12,786 nt of DNA. Origin: Candidatus Cellulosilyticum pullistercoris. Its GTDB lineage: Bacteria > Bacillota > Clostridia > Lachnospirales > Cellulosilyticaceae. Made by a program: the position numbers and the translations under genes. The notes beneath the pieces were generated by a model that was not told where the DNA came from, did not search any database, and saw only the letters and a list, made by a program, of their open reading frames with translations. Positions 1 through 6,727 of the stretch are shown in pieces. The stretch covers positions 1 through 12,786 of the forward strand of contig JAHLFQ010000020.1 in the NCBI GenBank assembly GCA_018883705.1. Direction: 5' to 3'. How positions within the stretch are numbered: the stretch's first letter is position 1; every line of letters begins with the position of its first letter.

Positions 1-9
1 TCCTAACAT
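1..9 (-). other. possible start of a gene running off the left edge
   Basis: On the minus strand an ATG at 9-7 is preceded by GGGGTG (20-15) with a 5-nt spacer, and a second Shine-Dalgarno-like AAGGAG lies at 32-27. Only three codons (Met-Leu-Gly) are inside the window, so nothing can be said about the product. It is listed because the small minus-strand frames to its right could be the leading part of the same transcript. Confidence 0.2.
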
Positions 10-110
10 ATTATCACCCCATATATCTCCTTATTCCCCACATTTAGCAAAAGCTTTTCTTTATATTCAATTCTTGTATCTATTTTATTTTTACTTAACA
101 ACGATTGATC

Positions 111-266
111 CTAACTATTCTTCTTTATGTATATCTTTAATGCCTTAATCCCTAATAATCCCAATCTAATAATAATAACCTATACGGCTATTAAAAGAGC
201 CGTATTAACCCCTTGAAATATTAAGTCCATAATAAGTTGAACATCAAATCCTACTACTTTATCCAT
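111..266 (-). pseudogene. small membrane-peptide gene interrupted by an in-frame TAG
   Basis: An ATG at 266-264 has a good Shine-Dalgarno AAGGAG 10 nt upstream. It opens a 28-codon frame that starts Met-Asp-Lys-Val-Val-Gly-Phe-Asp and turns hydrophobic, then stops at TAG (182-180). The same frame continues after the TAG for 22 codons: a hydrophobic Ile/Leu run, then a basic tail ending KALKIYIKKNS, then a second TAG at 113-111. Read through, it would be a 51-residue single-pass peptide with an acidic/amphipathic N-terminus and a basic cytoplasmic-type C-terminus. Small proteins with this general layout and a C-terminal KxYIKKN-like tail occur in Firmicutes; that comparison is from memory. The simplest reading is a gene broken by a nonsense mutation. 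A genuine 28-residue peptide or a sequencing error are alternatives. Confidence 0.4.
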
Positions 267-273
267 GTCCTTT

Positions 274-402
274 TTACTCCTTATATTTTTCATCAATCTT
301 CAGGTTGCACATCCTATAAAACATAGTCACCTTATCTAACCCTATTATCTTATCTCCAAAACAATCTCTAATTTGCTTTAATAATATTTCTCCCCCATAC
401 TA
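274..402 (-). pseudogene. startless 41-codon open frame, probable gene remnant
   Basis: This minus-strand frame lies between a TAG (402-400) and a TAA (276-274). It reads as 41 codons of ordinary composition, with a charged C-terminus ending KIDEKYKE. There is no ATG, GTG or TTG with a usable ribosome binding site near its beginning. Its stop lies 7 nt before the ATG of the small membrane-peptide frame, a spacing typical of neighbours in an operon. I do not recognise the sequence. It could be the 3' remnant of a truncated gene or a chance open frame. Confidence 0.2.
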
Positions 403-421
403 AATTAATCTTTTCCCTATT

Positions 422-430
422 ATTATAACA
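422..430 (-). promoter_or_regulatory. extended -10 promoter candidate
   Basis: The minus strand contains TGTTATAAT, a perfect extended -10 (TGn followed by TATAAT, the hexamer at 427-422). No good -35 is visible at the usual distance. Transcription would run left toward the small peptide frame at 266-111. In DNA this AT-rich a TATAAT is not rare, so this is only a candidate. Confidence 0.3.
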
Positions 431-509
431 AAACAAGTTTTAATTCACATACTTTTCAGATGTTTTAAAAAATCATAGCCTTATCGACTACCGCCTTTAC
501 TTGTATCCC

Positions 510-671
510 TTAAATTTTTCCTTTGATATATGACAGGTAACTAAATTTCATCTTTACTTTATAGTTATTAATGATACTATACTGCTCTACTTCTTCATGC
601 TCATTTCTTAAACCATACGCTAAAAAGTTTGTCGAAATATCGTAAATCAATATTCCCACTGTTGCCAACAT
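510..671 (-). CDS. hypothetical 53-residue open frame without a ribosome binding site
   Basis: The minus strand reads ATG at 671 to TAA at 510 with an upstream stop two codons before the ATG. The product would have a short hydrophobic N-terminal stretch (residues about 2-17), a glutamate-rich middle and a lysine/tyrosine-rich C-terminus. I recognise no family. No Shine-Dalgarno precedes the ATG, and the frame overlaps the promoter region of the divergent transporter gene at 736. It may be a remnant of a degraded gene or chance. It is given because it is the longest frame in the first 735 bases. Confidence 0.2.
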   Translation of the reverse strand: MLATVGILIYDISTNFLAYGLRNEHEEVEQYSIINNYKVKMKFSYLSYIKGKI

Positions 672-674
672 ATG

Positions 675-704
675 TTACAATAATAAAAATTTTTGTGATA
701 CATT
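675..704 (+). promoter_or_regulatory. weak sigma-A-type promoter candidate for the EamA transporter
   Basis: An extended -10-like TGaTACATT ends at 704. A poor -35-like TTACAA lies at 675-680, 18 nt upstream of the hexamer. The gene's Shine-Dalgarno (AGGGGAG) and ATG at 736 follow. This is the best match I can find in the short leader, and I see no riboswitch-like structure there. Confidence 0.3.
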
Positions 705-735
705 ATATTTTACTCAAAGTCAAGAAGGGGAGAAA

Positions 736-1674
736 ATGGATAGTCAGTTAAGAAATGAAACTAAAAATGGCATTTTGCTTGTTATTATAGCAGCGGTTAT
801 GTGGGCATTTAGTGGAACAGTTGGGCAGGTATTATCTCAGAATATGCACTTTGATCCACTTTGGATTGTTACAGTAAGAATTAATATAGCTGGTATTATA
901 TTTATGATCATTAGTCTGATCAAAAATGGCAAAGCTTTATTTAGAATTTTTTATAATAAGAAACATCTGCTACAGATTATATTGTTTTCTATTTTGGGCA
1001 ATGCAATCATGCAATTTTCCTATTTTGCTGCAATTTCTGCTTCTAATGCAGCAACAGCAACCATTCTTCAGTATTTATCGCCAGTAGTCATTATTATCTC
1101 TGGAATTGTAATCAGTAAAAAGAAGCCAAGTAAGATTGAAATGATTTGTACTATTTTGGCAGTAACAGGTACATTTTTTATTGGAACTCATGGAAGCTTA
1201 GAGTCTTTAGCACTTTCTCCACAGGCTTTAATTTGGGGATTAATTGGTGCAGTATCACTTGCTTTTTATTCTGTTTATCCAGTAAAGCTAATGAAAATCT
1301 ATGGGGCATCTGTGGTATTGACATGGGCTATGATATTTGGAGGCCTATTTTTAAGTATTTACTCTAACCCAATTGGTAAATATAGTAACATTTCCATGGA
1401 TGCTATATTTCAGTTTGCCCTATTAATTATATTTGGAACAGTAATAGCCTTTTTACTATATTCTATTGGAGTGGGGTATATTGGTGGTGGAAGGGCCAAT
1501 ATGCTTGCTACCATAGAGCCAGTTTCTTCGGCCATAATTTCTTATTTTCTATTTCATACTAGTTTTATGATTTATGATTATATTGGATTTATATGCATTT
1601 TAGCAATCACGTTACTTTTAGGACTAGATGGTGTTCCAGTAAAAAACAAGAATGATACAGTAAATAGTAGATAG
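736..1674 (+). CDS. EamA/DMT-superfamily inner-membrane transporter
   Basis: This 312-residue protein is a drug/metabolite transporter of the 10-helix EamA type, predicted to sit in the cytoplasmic membrane and to export or import a small metabolite. The substrate cannot be read from sequence. Helices fall at roughly residues 11-31, 44-61, 79-100, 106-126, 133-150, 165-182, 190-208, 224-244, 250-271 and 280-297. They form two tandem EamA repeats (about 16-149 and 166-297). The first repeat has the characteristic LQYLSPV at 111-117 and the second the matching ATIEPVSSAI at 258-267. Length and topology are normal for the family. The ATG has a strong ribosome binding site (AGGGGAG, 4-nt spacer). 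It is a single plus-strand gene converging on spo0A and is not part of the conserved minus-strand cluster, so it is probably a lineage-specific insertion beside it. Confidence 0.93.
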   Translation: MDSQLRNETKNGILLVIIAAVMWAFSGTVGQVLSQNMHFDPLWIVTVRINIAGIIFMIISLIKNGKALFRIFYNKKHLLQIILFSILGNAIMQFSYFAAISASNAATATILQYLSPVVIIISGIVISKKKPSKIEMICTILAVTGTFFIGTHGSLESLALSPQALIWGLIGAVSLAFYSVYPVKLMKIYGASVVLTWAMIFGGLFLSIYSNPIGKYSNISMDAIFQFALLIIFGTVIAFLLYSIGVGYIGGGRANMLATIEPVSSAIISYFLFHTSFMIYDYIGFICILAITLLLGLDGVPVKNKNDTVNSR

Positions 1675-1790
1675 GGTTTATTAAATAAACTAGCTTCAAT
1701 TAAGTCTTTTGTTCTTCTTATATTATATATCTGATTAACCTTTGTAATATAGTTTTCTATAAAAACTATATTTATTTTAATAAATTTTAC

Positions 1791-1848
1791 ATCAAAAAGG
1801 TCCTAATATTATAGGTTGAAAAACTTATAATATTAGGACCTTTTTGAT
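1791..1848. terminator. 27-bp bidirectional terminator hairpin between convergent genes
   Basis: Arms 1791-1817 and 1822-1848 pair over 27 bp with a single G-T wobble and leave a GAAA loop on the plus strand. The outer stem carries AAAAAGG opposite CCTTTTT, so RNA made from either strand ends its hairpin in a U-rich run. It sits 116 bp after the transporter stop and 100 bp after the spo0A stop, which fits insulation of the two convergent transcripts. Confidence 0.85.
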
Positions 1849-1856
1849 CAGTTTTA

Positions 1857-1895
1857 AAACTGTTTATCGGCTTTATAGCCGATTTTTAGCAGTTT
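1857..1895 (+). terminator. second intrinsic terminator, plus-strand orientation
   Basis: A 7-bp GC-containing stem (1866-1872 with 1877-1883, loop TTAT) is followed directly by five Ts (1883-1887). An outer pairing of AAACTG (1857-1862) with CAGTTT (1890-1895) could extend it. The T-run follows only on the plus strand, so this is a back-up terminator for the transporter transcript. The self-complementary CAGTTTTAAAACTG at 1849-1862 lies just before it. Confidence 0.6.
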
Positions 1896-1948
1896 ATTGG
1901 TCTATTTTCTCTAAACATCATTCTAAGCAAACCCTTGATACTCATCCT

Positions 1949-2788
1949 TTACCCCACTTGCATTTCAAGGCGTAATCTGTCAGCGATTAACGCAATGAAC
2001 TCTGAATTTGTGGGTTTGCCTTTGCCATTATTTACAGTATAACCAAATAGCATATCAATGGTATCCATCTTTCCACGGCTCCAAGCTACTTCTATGGCAT
2101 GACGAATAGCACGCTCTACACGGCTTGGAGTTGTGTTATATTGTTTGGCAATAGATGGATAAAGCTGTTTAGTAATAGAATTTAAAATATCCATATCATT
2201 AATAACCATAATAATCGCATCTCTTAAATATTGATATCCTTTAATATGTGCAGGTACCCCGATTTCATGAATCACTTGTGTTACTTGAGTTTCAAGATTA
2301 TGAGGAGATGGTGCACTTTTAGGTTTAGCTAATAATTGATTCGAACTACTTGTTGGATTTACTGCAGTAGATGATGCAACAATATTATTGTTTCCACCAA
2401 GTGCCATATTTTTAAGTTGTCTAATACGATTTACAAGTGTATCCATATCAAAAGGTTTTACGATGTAATACTCTGCACCAAGTGACAAAGCTCTTTCTGT
2501 AATTTTGTCTTGTCCTACTGCAGAAAGCATTACAAAAAGAGGTCGCTTTTCTAAATTCATGGTGGCTATTCGTTCTAATACACCGATACCATCTAAATAA
2601 GGCATAATAACATCTAAGATAACAATATCCGGTTGTGATTCTCTAATCATTGAACAAGCTTCTTCCCCATTACCTGCTACATCGATAACCTCCATATCCT
2701 CTTGTCTATTGATAAATTCCATTAAAATATCTGAAAAATCTTTATTATCATCCGCTATTAATATTCTCATTTTTTGATTCAACAACAA
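1949..2788 (-). CDS. spo0A: Spo0A, master response regulator of sporulation
   Basis: Spo0A is a cytoplasmic transcription factor that, once phosphorylated, binds 0A boxes and commits the cell to sporulation and other stationary-phase programmes. This copy (up to 279 residues) has a CheY-like receiver at about 7-127. The acidic pocket is D13/D14, the phospho-acceptor D59 (in ILDVIMP), the switch Ser S89 and the conserved lysine K111 (in VKPFD). A linker of about 35 residues follows. The C-terminal effector domain (about 168-279) carries the hallmark recognition helix region TTPSRVERAIRHAIEVAW at 219-236. Length is normal. The start is one of three consecutive TTG codons (2788-2780); a GGGGGG at 2798-2793 sits 7 nt from the middle one, so the true start is probably 2785. 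The first ATG, six codons in, is too far from that site. The gene lies 157 bp downstream of spoIVB, the usual clostridial order. Confidence 0.97.
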   Translation of the reverse strand: MLLNQKMRILIADDNKDFSDILMEFINRQEDMEVIDVAGNGEEACSMIRESQPDIVILDVIMPYLDGIGVLERIATMNLEKRPLFVMLSAVGQDKITERALSLGAEYYIVKPFDMDTLVNRIRQLKNMALGGNNNIVASSTAVNPTSSSNQLLAKPKSAPSPHNLETQVTQVIHEIGVPAHIKGYQYLRDAIIMVINDMDILNSITKQLYPSIAKQYNTTPSRVERAIRHAIEVAWSRGKMDTIDMLFGYTVNNGKGKPTNSEFIALIADRLRLEMQVG

Positions 2789-2792
2789 TAAT

Positions 2793-2798
2793 CCCCCC
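2793..2798 (-). promoter_or_regulatory. all-G ribosome binding site that decides the TTG start of spo0A
   Basis: The only purine-rich Shine-Dalgarno candidate upstream of spo0A is GGGGGG. It is 4, 7 and 10 nt from the first, second and third TTG of a TTG triplet and 22 nt from the first ATG. Spacing favours the second TTG. The same G6, again 7 nt before a TTG start, precedes nadK. Confidence 0.6.
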
Positions 2799-2835
2799 GT
2801 AAATTATTTTTATTTTTAATTTTCTGACTAACGTT

Positions 2836-2864
2836 ATTATATAAAATTATACGATAAAATACAA
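2836..2864 (-). promoter_or_regulatory. sigma-A-type promoter of spo0A
   Basis: On the minus strand TTGTAT (2864-2859) and a perfect TATAAT (2841-2836) are separated by exactly 17 nt. The start point would fall about 40 nt before the spo0A Shine-Dalgarno. I found no clear 0A box or sigma-H motif in the 157-bp spoIVB-spo0A gap. Spo0A may therefore be driven mainly by this vegetative promoter, plus any read-through from spoIVB. Confidence 0.55.
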
Positions 2865-2945
2865 TACCAAATTTTGTTATTTTTATTTTTAATTTACATT
2901 TATTTCTAATTTTTTTCTTTATCATGCTTTTATTAGTAAAAAGTA

Positions 2946-4226
2946 TTAGTAATTGCTCAACATATTTTCAATAAATATACCATAGCCTTTTGTAGGGTCA
3001 TTGACAAATACATGAGTAACTGCCCCAATAATTTTTCCATCTTGTATAATAGGACTTCCACTCATTCCTTGAATAATGCCATTTGTTAGCTTCAAAAGTT
3101 CTTTATCTACAATTTTTATGACCAGACCTTTTGAAGGTTCTGTACTATACTTAGAAACTTTTTGAATTTCTACCTCATACTCTTTAATTCCATCCCCTGT
3201 TAAGTCCACCATTACAGTAGCTTTTCCTTCATGTACCTCATCTTGGAAAGCTATCGGAAGTGGCTCATTAGTTTGTGCTTTAATAAATTCTTCATCAACT
3301 TCACCATAAATGCCTAAAGCATGATTCATTGTAATCGTACCTAGCTGACTAGATGTGTCATAATCAATAACACCACTTAGCTCTCCCGGCATTCCTTTTG
3401 CGCCCTTGGTAATACGTGTTATAAACACCTTCATAATTTCCCCTGTTCGAATCGGCGTCAAAATATGTGTTTGTGTATCGGTAATACCATGACCTAATGC
3501 ACCAAAATGACCATTTTGAGGATTGATATACGTAATCGTTCCAATGCCCTGGGTACTATCTTTAATCCACAAGCCTATTTTATATTCGTTTTCTGATTTA
3601 GAAAGACAAGGTGTTATAGTTACTTTTTTCTCTTCTCCCTTATGCAGAATATCTAGTACTAGATTAGACGCATCACTTGCTTCAATATAATTCCTAAAGT
3701 CTTCTTTGGTTTCAATTTTATTACCATTGCATGCTAAAATTTGATCTCCTACTTCAATAATGCCTTTACATGGAGATACTAAATGGTCCTCTGATTCAAA
3801 CTCACCGACCCCTAGAACTAATACACCTTTTGTATCTACTTTAATGCCTACCACATCGCCACATGGAATTAACGTCTGATAGGGTAGAGCTTGTACAGAT
3901 ACAGTCTTTAAAGGAATTAACCCCATAAAGGAAAGCGTTACATCTGTTGAACCTTCTTCCTCCATCGTGACATATAAAGGTTTATTTAAATTAATTGTAT
4001 TCGTTTCAATAAACTGTTCCTTCGCATCTTTTATAATGACACTACTATCCTTTAAAATACTTGCTTTTAAAGGAATATCAAAATTAAAAAGATGTTCTTC
4101 GCCAACAATTAACTTAATCTCTGAAGGTAGAAAAAAATTTGAAACCACAAAGGGTGTGGCAAGTAACATGCATATAAATAAAAACACACACCAAGCAAGC
4201 ATGTGCTTACGCTTTTTATTCCTCAT
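2946..4226 (-). CDS. spoIVB: SpoIVB, forespore-secreted S55 serine peptidase
   Basis: SpoIVB is made in the forespore, crosses the inner forespore membrane and cleaves the SpoIVFA/BofA brake on SpoIVFB, which allows pro-sigma-K processing in the mother cell. This 426-residue protein has a basic N-terminus and one membrane anchor at about 9-31. A PDZ domain covers about 125-205 and contains GVLVLGVG at 134-141. The S55 chymotrypsin-like domain covers about 220-426. Candidate catalytic residues are H246 (in GALGHGITD), D374 and S389 (in QGMSGSP at 386-392). Their spacing closely follows the H236/D363/S378 set known from Bacillus subtilis. The ATG has an AGGAAG ribosome binding site. It is separated from recN by a terminator and has its own promoter, so its expression should be developmental. 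Confidence 0.96.
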   Translation of the reverse strand: MRNKKRKHMLAWCVFLFICMLLATPFVVSNFFLPSEIKLIVGEEHLFNFDIPLKASILKDSSVIIKDAKEQFIETNTINLNKPLYVTMEEEGSTDVTLSFMGLIPLKTVSVQALPYQTLIPCGDVVGIKVDTKGVLVLGVGEFESEDHLVSPCKGIIEVGDQILACNGNKIETKEDFRNYIEASDASNLVLDILHKGEEKKVTITPCLSKSENEYKIGLWIKDSTQGIGTITYINPQNGHFGALGHGITDTQTHILTPIRTGEIMKVFITRITKGAKGMPGELSGVIDYDTSSQLGTITMNHALGIYGEVDEEFIKAQTNEPLPIAFQDEVHEGKATVMVDLTGDGIKEYEVEIQKVSKYSTEPSKGLVIKIVDKELLKLTNGIIQGMSGSPIIQDGKIIGAVTHVFVNDPTKGYGIFIENMLSNY

Positions 4227-4286
4227 AATTTCACTTCCTATGTTCTTTCAATTTGAAAATCCCCTACTATTTAACACTCTACTAAT

Positions 4287-4316
4287 TAAAATATCCTTTT
4301 CTTCAAGTATTTATAC
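4287..4316 (-). promoter_or_regulatory. forespore (sigma-F/sigma-G-type) promoter of spoIVB
   Basis: The minus strand has GTATA (4316-4312, preceded by T), then exactly 15 nt, then GGATATTTTA (4296-4287). The known sigma-F consensus is GYATA, 15 nt, GGNNANAHTR, and this site departs from it at one position. Sigma-G promoters share the -35 and the spacing. The start point would fall about 55 nt before the spoIVB ATG. This agrees with forespore control of spoIVB in Bacillus. Confidence 0.6.
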
Positions 4317-4391
4317 AATACCTAGATACGATCACTTCTCTTTCTCAAAATATCGGATTAAATAGCCAGCAAAGACTTTCTTTGAACATAA

Positions 4392-4428
4392 AAAAGATGA
4401 TTTCTACATCATATAGAAATCATCTTTT
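4392..4428 (-). terminator. intrinsic terminator of the ispA-recN transcript
   Basis: Arms 4392-4406 and 4414-4428 are perfectly complementary over 15 bp with a 7-nt loop. On the minus strand the stem ends in a run of six Ts, as expected for a Rho-independent terminator, about 130 nt past the recN stop. The 4429-4560 stretch between recN and this hairpin holds no gene. It contains one further 8-bp inverted repeat, TATAACCT at 4437-4444 with AGGTTATA at 4466-4473. The terminator separates the housekeeping operon from spoIVB. Confidence 0.85.
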
Positions 4429-4560
4429 AAGGATTCTATAACCTCTTTTATACATCTTACTTAATAGGTTATACTACTATTTATTTTATTCATTTATAAT
4501 ACTTAGATACAAAATATTTGTTTTAATCTCTATGCTTTTCTTGTATGCTATCTTCCACCA

Positions 4561-6249
4561 CTAGATTAATTGTTTTTTATAGTTAACAGCTCTATTTTTT
4601 AATTCAGCTGCACTTTGAAGTGTACTTTCTGAAACAATGCCCCCCATTAAACGGCAAAGTTCTTCATGTATAGCTTGAAGTTCAAGGCATTTTAAATGTG
4701 TCGTTGTTTTGTTATCTGTTGCACATTTTTCAATAAGATAATGCGCATCTCCCATAGCAGCAATTTGTGGCAAGTGTGTAATACAAAGTACTTGTCTATC
4801 TTTTGCAATAAGCGCTAGCTTTTCTGCTACCTTTTGTGCTGCAAGTCCACTAATTCCTGTATCAATTTCATCAAAAATAACAGTATTAATCGTATCTCCT
4901 AAAAATAATACGGTTTTAATCGCTAGCATAACTCTAGAGATTTCTCCTCCTGAGGCAATCTTAGATAGTGGATGTACATCTTCTCCTAAATTGGTACGAA
5001 TTAAAAATTCTACATCATTTTTACCTAGGCTATTAAAAGTCTCTAAGTCATCAATAGCTACTTCAAATTTAGCATGTGGCATTTGAAGATCATGTAAGTG
5101 TGCATCAATAGCGGCTTCAATCTTATGTGCAATCTTCTTTCTATCTTCAGAGAGTATTCTCGCAAGTTCATTTAACTCTTCTTTTAAGGCGATACTCTGT
5201 GCTTCTAATTTTTCTTTATTTTGTTCGCCATCTTCTAATTCTGCAAGCTCTTTTTCACATTCTGCTTTGTAAGCTAATATTTCCTCTATACTTCCCCCAT
5301 ACTTTTGTTTTAGACGGTAAATAAGGTCTAAACGATTTTGTATTTCTAATAAAAGTTCGGGAGAATATTCTACTTCATCTGCAAAACGTCTAATTTGATA
5401 AGTTGCATCTTGAAGTTCTGCTTGAATGGATAAGAATTGACTATACAAAGCGCTTATTTCACTTGTAATATCGCTAATATCTTGAAGGGCATGAATAGCC
5501 TTACCTAACATTAATGTGGCACTTACTTCTGTATCTCCATCAAGAAAATCATAGGATTTTTGGCATTGCATCATAATCTTTTCCGCATGTGAAAGGACGT
5601 CATATTGCTCTTTTAATGCTTCCTCTTCTCCTACTTTAAGCTTTGCACTTGCAATCTCTTGTATCTGATAGGTAAGCATATCACGTAACTGCAATTTCTT
5701 TCGGTCATTATCTCCTATCTTTGCAAGAGCTTGTCTCACTTCTTGCCATTTCTCATACAGAGAATGATAAACTTCCTTCTTTTCTAAGAAATCTTTTCCT
5801 CCAAAGCTATCTAGAAGTCTAATATGACTCGAAATATCTAATAAAGATTGTGGTTCATGCTGTCCATGTACATCAATTAGAATTTCGGATAAACCTTTTA
5901 CTATCTGTCTAGTTGAAATCACTCCATTAATTTTATAAAGGGTACGACCTGATTGATAGATGACACGCTCAAGGATAATCTCTCTTTCTTCATAAGGGAT
6001 TTCATTACTTTCAAGATACCTAAGGCCTAAACCTAATTCATCCTCAAAACACAAAGTGACGCTTGCCATATCTTCACCTTTTCTAATCATTTGTTTAGAA
6101 CTACGATTACCAATGGCAAATTGAATGGAGTCAATCAGCATAGATTTACCAGCTCCTGTTTCTCCACTAAAAATATTAAGATTCGGACTAAGAAACAGTT
6201 CTACTTCTTCTATAAGTGCCACATTCTTTACTTTCATATAGGTGAGCAT
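4561..6249 (-). CDS. recN: RecN, SMC-like DNA double-strand-break repair ATPase
   Basis: RecN is a cytoplasmic SMC-family ATPase recruited early to DNA breaks, where it organises ends for RecA-dependent recombination. The 562-residue protein is full length. Walker A GETGAGKS is at 29-36. Coiled-coil arms at about 150-390 contain the RecN-typical RLDLIYRLKQKYG at 306-318. The ABC signature ASGGE is at 432-436, Walker B VIFDE at 457-461 and the H-loop His at 492 (ITHLPQ). The start ATG has the strongest ribosome binding site in the operon (GGGAGGTG, 7-nt spacer), 17 bp after argR. It is the last gene before the operon terminator. Confidence 0.97.
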   Translation of the reverse strand: MLTYMKVKNVALIEEVELFLSPNLNIFSGETGAGKSMLIDSIQFAIGNRSSKQMIRKGEDMASVTLCFEDELGLGLRYLESNEIPYEEREIILERVIYQSGRTLYKINGVISTRQIVKGLSEILIDVHGQHEPQSLLDISSHIRLLDSFGGKDFLEKKEVYHSLYEKWQEVRQALAKIGDNDRKKLQLRDMLTYQIQEIASAKLKVGEEEALKEQYDVLSHAEKIMMQCQKSYDFLDGDTEVSATLMLGKAIHALQDISDITSEISALYSQFLSIQAELQDATYQIRRFADEVEYSPELLLEIQNRLDLIYRLKQKYGGSIEEILAYKAECEKELAELEDGEQNKEKLEAQSIALKEELNELARILSEDRKKIAHKIEAAIDAHLHDLQMPHAKFEVAIDDLETFNSLGKNDVEFLIRTNLGEDVHPLSKIASGGEISRVMLAIKTVLFLGDTINTVIFDEIDTGISGLAAQKVAEKLALIAKDRQVLCITHLPQIAAMGDAHYLIEKCATDNKTTTHLKCLELQAIHEELCRLMGGIVSESTLQSAAELKNRAVNYKKQLI

Positions 6250-6266
6250 CTCTATGCACCTCCCTT

Positions 6267-6725
6267 TTAATCATTTAATATTTCTTTGAATTGTTCCATT
6301 ACTGCTTGGATATGTTCTTCATGTTTTACAAGACAAAAGATGGTATCATCTCCAGCTAATGTACCAATAATCTCTTGAATATTAAAAGCATCAATAGCCG
6401 CTGCAACTGCATTTCCCATTCCTACCAATGTGCGAATCACAATTGTATTTCCTGCATAATCAATACTTACAAAAGCATCTTTAAAAACTCTTATTACCTT
6501 TTCAGATACTTGTTGTTCTACATTAGATAATGCAACATATTTTTGTGCACCTGTTCTAGTTGATACTTTAGTAAGCTTTAACTCACGAATGTCACGTGAA
6601 ACCGTTGCTTGTGTCACATTAAAGCCTTCATTAAGTAATGAAGTTGCTAAATCTTCTTGTGTTCCAATCTCATTTTTTTGAATTAAACTCAGTATTTTCG
6701 ACTGACGTTGTTCTTTCATTCCCAC
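6267..6725 (-). CDS. argR: ArgR, arginine-responsive repressor
   Basis: ArgR is a hexameric DNA-binding protein that senses L-arginine and represses biosynthesis or activates catabolism genes. At 152 residues it is of normal size. The N-terminal winged helix-turn-helix (about 5-70) holds VTQATVSRDIRELKL at 37-51, with the family-typical SRDIREL. The C-terminal oligomerisation/arginine-binding domain (about 80-150) holds GTLAGDDT at 121-128, whose Asp pair contacts arginine. The start chosen is GTG at 6725, 9 nt after AGGAG; the ATG two codons later is 15 nt away. That ribosome binding site lies inside the last codons of nadK, whose stop is 2 nt upstream, so the two are probably translationally coupled. 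An argR next to recN is a standard Firmicute arrangement and does not imply arginine genes nearby. Confidence 0.96.
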   Translation of the reverse strand: MGMKEQRQSKILSLIQKNEIGTQEDLATSLLNEGFNVTQATVSRDIRELKLTKVSTRTGAQKYVALSNVEQQVSEKVIRVFKDAFVSIDYAGNTIVIRTLVGMGNAVAAAIDAFNIQEIIGTLAGDDTIFCLVKHEEHIQAVMEQFKEILND

Positions 6726-6727
6726 TG

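Noticed and set aside
1146..1367. 73-codon frame inside the EamA transporter gene
   Set aside because: It is a frame-shifted shadow of the transporter coding sequence on the same strand.
2799..2945. Search for sigma-H promoter or 0A boxes upstream of spo0A
   Set aside because: No convincing motif was found in the 157-bp gap; only a sigma-A-type site is clear. Absence by eye does not exclude a diverged site.
3967..4365. 132-codon plus-strand frame opposite the spoIVB 5' end and leader
   Set aside because: It is antisense to the SpoIVB membrane anchor and its promoter, and its hydrophobic stretches are complement artefacts. No ribosome binding site is seen.
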